Shown here: positions 4,099 through 6,250 of the stretch, in pieces | How the letters are laid out: every line of letters begins with the position of its first letter | Position numbering within the stretch: position 1 is the first letter of the stretch | NCBI GenBank assembly: GCA_035626155.1 | Contig: DASPOF010000123.1 | Location: 1-6,250, forward strand | Source of the DNA: DASPOF01 sp035626155 | GTDB lineage: Bacteria > Desulfobacterota > Binatia > Binatales > Binataceae | Reading direction: 5' to 3' | Length of the DNA stretch: 6,250 nucleotides | Position numbers and translations under genes: made by a program | Notes under the pieces: model-generated | What the model saw: the letters and a program-made list of their open reading frames with translations, nothing else | Databases searched by the model: none | What the model was told of the DNA's origin: nothing

Positions 4099-5580
4099 AT
4101 GGCTGACCTGATCCTGGCGATCGATCAAGGCACGACCGGCACGACGGTGTTCGTAATCGACGCGCGCGGAAAAATCCGCGGGCGCGCATATCGGGAAATC
4201 CGGCAGTTCTACCCCCGACCCGGATGGGTCGAGCACGATCCTGAGGAGATTTATCGCTCCGCAGTGACGCTCGCGAAGGCCGCGCTGCGTGCGGCGCGCG
4301 CCAGCGCGGGCGACCTGCGAGGCGTCGGGATCACCAATCAACGCGAGACGTTTGTCGTCTGGGAGCGCAAGTCCGCCCGCCCGCTCCATCGCGCGATCGT
4401 CTGGCAATGCCGGCGCAGCGCCGCGATTTGCGATTCGCTGCGCGATCGCGAGAGCGAAGTGGCAGGCCGCACCGGCCTGGTGCTCGATCCGTATTTCTCA
4501 GGCACCAAGCTCAAGTGGCTGCTCGATGAGAATCCGTCCTGGCGCGAGCGCGGCGCGCGCGGCGAGTTGTGCTTCGGCACCATCGACACTTGGCTCGTTT
4601 TCCGCCTGTCGCGGGGAGCGGGATTCGTCACCGACCACACGAACGCATCGCGCACGATGATGTTCAACCTCGCGCGCATGGATTGGGACGACGAGATGCT
4701 CGCGATGCTCGGCGTGCCGCGCGAGATGCTGGCGGCCGCGGTGAGTTCGCGCGGACCGCTGGCCGAAGTGGCGCCGGGGATACTCGGGCCGCGCGCGGTG
4801 CCGATCGCCGCGCTGATCGGCGACCAGCAGGCAGCGCTCTTCGGCCAGGGCGCGGTGAATCCGGGAGATTCCAAAGCGACCTACGGTACCGGCGCATTCC
4901 TCCTGATGAACACGGGACGCGAGCGGGTCGCATCTCGCAACCGGCTCCTTACCACGGCCGCGCTCGGCCCCGAGGGTCAACCCGCCTACGCGCTGGAAGG
5001 GTCGGTGTTCATCGCCGGGGCGGCGATTCAATGGCTGCGCGACGGACTCAAGTTGATTCGCGAGGCGCCCGAGACTCTCGCGCTTGCCCGCGCGAGCCGG
5101 GATCGCACTCAGCCCTATCTCGTACCCGCATTCGTCGGCCTCGCTGCACCGTACTGGGATGCGAACGCAAAGGGCGCCATCCTCGGCATAACCCGCGGCA
5201 CGACGCGCGCCGATGTGGCCCGCGCCGCACTGGACAGCATCGCCTACCAGGTGCGCGACGTAATCGTCGCGATGGAAAACGATAGCGGCCGCCCGTTGAG
5301 TGAACTGCGCGCTGACGGCGGCGCCGCGGCCAATCCGTACCTGATGCAGTTTCAGGCGGACATACTCGGAAAGCCGGTCAGGCGGCCGGCTATGGCCGAG
5401 ACGACCGCTCAGGGAGCCGCGATGCTGGCGGGGCTCGCTACTGGTGTGTGGTCATCGCAGGCGGACCTCACCTCGCTCCTCAAGGGCGGGCGTGTTTTCA
5501 GGCCGCGAATGAAAGCGGATGAGCGCGAGCGCCTGATCGCGGGGTGGCGTGATGCGGTCGCGCGGGTGCTGACAGGATAG
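4099..5580 (+). CDS. glpK: Glycerol kinase (FGGY family)
   Basis: The enzyme phosphorylates glycerol with ATP to sn-glycerol 3-phosphate in the cytoplasm, the entry step for glycerol use. The 493 residues match the usual length of about 495-505 and the protein is complete. The N-terminal ATPase fold has AIDQGTTGTT (7-16). Glycerol-binding NQRE lies at 80-83 and the FGGY signature FSGTKLKWLL at 133-142. GDQQAALFGQ (241-250) contains the catalytic base D242, equivalent to E. coli D245. YGTGAFLLMNTG (262-273), and ADGGAAANPYLMQFQADIL (405-423) of the adenine pocket, follow. The ATG at 4099 has a good Shine-Dalgarno GGAGAGGA (4085-4092) six bases upstream. The E. coli fructose-1,6-bisphosphate loop (GGKGGTR) is not conserved: the region reads GILGPRAVPI. 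That form of inhibition may therefore be absent. No glpF, glpD or regulator gene adjoins it, so it appears to be a single-gene unit in this window. Confidence 0.97.
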   Translation: MADLILAIDQGTTGTTVFVIDARGKIRGRAYREIRQFYPRPGWVEHDPEEIYRSAVTLAKAALRAARASAGDLRGVGITNQRETFVVWERKSARPLHRAIVWQCRRSAAICDSLRDRESEVAGRTGLVLDPYFSGTKLKWLLDENPSWRERGARGELCFGTIDTWLVFRLSRGAGFVTDHTNASRTMMFNLARMDWDDEMLAMLGVPREMLAAAVSSRGPLAEVAPGILGPRAVPIAALIGDQQAALFGQGAVNPGDSKATYGTGAFLLMNTGRERVASRNRLLTTAALGPEGQPAYALEGSVFIAGAAIQWLRDGLKLIREAPETLALARASRDRTQPYLVPAFVGLAAPYWDANAKGAILGITRGTTRADVARAALDSIAYQVRDVIVAMENDSGRPLSELRADGGAAANPYLMQFQADILGKPVRRPAMAETTAQGAAMLAGLATGVWSSQADLTSLLKGGRVFRPRMKADERERLIAGWRDAVARVLTG

Positions 5581-5604
5581 TTGGCAGATCGCCAGCTTAC
5601 TTAC

Positions 5605-5682
5605 CTGACCGGGCGGTCGATTTCGGTCAGCCGGAGCGACCGACGGCACGGTTATCGACAGTCAGTGGCCCCCGCTGTGCCG
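5605..5682 (+). terminator. Two weak hairpins after glpK, possible transcription end
   Basis: CTGACCG (5605-5611) pairs with CGGTCAG (5624-5630). CGGCAC (5644-5649) pairs with GTGCCG (5677-5682), with a few more inner pairs. Neither is followed by a U-run. They are the only structures near the glpK stop, so termination here would be Rho-dependent or weak. Confidence 0.2.
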
Positions 5683-5993
5683 ACGGCGGTTGGAAGTCAG
5701 CCTAATCAATTGCATAAGCGAGAGCCGGCCGAACACGATTCCCAATGTCAGCCACGCGGACTTTATTGGCGCTTATTGCTGCGAAAGAAGCCACGCGGGC
5801 AGGTCGTAATGTCGCCGACGGCGCCACATGGGCGTAGCCGTTTGCGACACCTCGGCCGGTGGTCTGGACATAATCCTAAAATTTCTGTATTAATTCGCGG
5901 CCTATGGGGTGGCATAGGTGGTGCATTTGCCTGCGAAGAACTGGGGCGTGCCTTTTTCTGGGGACCAGCGATCGATGCTGGATAACGCTTAGG

Positions 5994-6022
5994 CGCTTCG
6001 CTCGATCAGAATTCGAGCAGCG
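5994..6022 (+). promoter_or_regulatory. Possible 5'-leader hairpin upstream of the iron-sulfur gene
   Basis: CGCT-TC-GCTCGA (5994-6005) pairs with TCGAGC-AGCG (6013-6022) around a seven-base loop, giving ten pairs with a two-base bulge. It lies about 75 bases before the start codon and has no U-run. It may be a regulatory structure in the leader or chance. Confidence 0.2.
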
Positions 6023-6097
6023 GAGCGAGAGGGCCATGTTTTCACGTAACGGGCGAGACGGAGCTGTTTTCTTCGCCGAAGGAGCTAGGGCATAGCT

Positions 6098-6250
6098 ATG
6101 AGCCAACGGCAAGTTGCGATGGTCATCAACCTGGACAAGTGCATCGGGTGTCAGACCTGCACCGTGGCCTGCAGCACGCACCGGCTCAATCATCCGGGCA
6201 CCGAGATGATTCGGTACATGTGGTGCGAGACCAAGCCCGGGCAGGGATGG
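6098..6250 (+). CDS. 4Fe-4S iron-sulfur subunit of a NarH/EbdB-type (DMSO reductase type II) enzyme, partial
   Basis: Only the first 51 residues lie in the window. They contain INLDKCIGCQTC (10-21) completing C15-x2-C18-x2-C21-x3-C25, a ferredoxin-type 4Fe-4S site, and then CETKPGQGW (43-51). The block NLDKCIGCxTC followed by ETKPGQG is the hallmark N-terminus of NarH, the nitrate reductase beta subunit, and of its relatives in ethylbenzene dehydrogenase, selenate reductase and dimethyl sulfide dehydrogenase. Such subunits pass electrons between the molybdenum catalytic subunit and a heme or quinone partner. The ATG at 6098 is the only possible start near the motif, since an in-frame TAG lies at 6086-6088. 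AAGGAG (6079-6084) precedes it at a long spacing of 13 bases. The catalytic alpha subunit, usually directly upstream, is absent, so this gene may head its operon. Substrate cannot be assigned. Confidence 0.88.
   Translation, partial: MSQRQVAMVINLDKCIGCQTCTVACSTHRLNHPGTEMIRYMWCETKPGQGW

Larger units (their letters stand above)
5581..6097. other. Gene-free spacer between glpK and the iron-sulfur gene
   Basis: I see no gene I can support. An open frame starting at TTG 5581 (134 codons) is arginine-rich, lacks a ribosome site and shows no recognisable family. The spacer holds two weak hairpins just after glpK (5605-5630 and 5644-5682), a 10-bp direct repeat AGCCACGCGG at 5750-5759 and 5789-5798, an AT-richer patch near 5867-5897 and a hairpin near 5994-6022. 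The promoter of the downstream gene probably lies in the last 200 bases, but no convincing -35/-10 pair stands out. Confidence 0.5.

Noticed and set aside
232..5580. A functional link between the PLA2 toxin (lipid release) and glycerol kinase (glycerol use)
   Set aside because: The two are separated by a decayed Rhs array and a 400-base spacer, and PLA2 does not release free glycerol. The proximity is probably coincidence.
5581..5985. A 134-codon frame starting at TTG right after glpK
   Set aside because: It has no Shine-Dalgarno sequence, an Arg/His/Ser/Pro-rich composition, no domain and a rare start codon; most likely not a gene.
1..6250. CRISPR array, rRNA, tRNA or transposase
   Set aside because: No regularly spaced repeats, no conserved RNA gene sequence, and no transposase or integrase motifs were seen on either strand.

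Overview
This is a GC-rich bacterial window with every supported gene on the + strand. The organism cannot be named from the sequence. The GC bias, Rhs debris, a lone glycerol kinase and a molybdoenzyme-type iron-sulfur subunit would suit a deltaproteobacteria-like or related uncultured soil/groundwater lineage such as Binatota, but that is a guess.

Positions 1-3700 form a polymorphic-toxin (Rhs) region. A 5'-truncated Rhs core (from 232) runs into a glycine linker, a hydrophobic segment, a conserved 28-residue module and a C-terminal domain carrying the phospholipase A2 signature (calcium loop, then CCxxHDxCY). Next comes a four-helix membrane protein, the likely immunity protein. Its reading frame runs without a stop into a second short copy of the end of the Rhs core. 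That copy leads, after a frame break, into a second toxin tip with the same hydrophobic segment and 28-residue module but a different, cysteine-rich C-terminus. A second small membrane protein (likely immunity 2) follows, then a third, decayed piece of Rhs core. The order is core-tip1-imm1-core fragment-tip2-imm2-core fragment, the layout expected of a main Rhs tip followed by displaced, orphan tip/immunity cassettes. A PLA2-type tip, cysteine-rich tips and polytopic membrane immunity proteins all point to action at the cell envelope.

Positions 3701-4098 hold no gene but several inverted repeats, including a REP-like hairpin and a perfect 8-bp inverted repeat just upstream of glpK. Positions 4099-5580 encode a full-length glycerol kinase. 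Positions 5581-6097 contain no convincing gene, only weak hairpins. From 6098 to the edge of the window a 4Fe-4S protein begins. It resembles the beta subunit of nitrate reductase and type II DMSO-reductase-family enzymes (NarH/EbdB type).

The toxin region and the metabolic genes appear functionally unrelated. The most interesting content is the PLA2 tip, the shared pre-toxin module and the second, unrecognised cysteine-rich tip.
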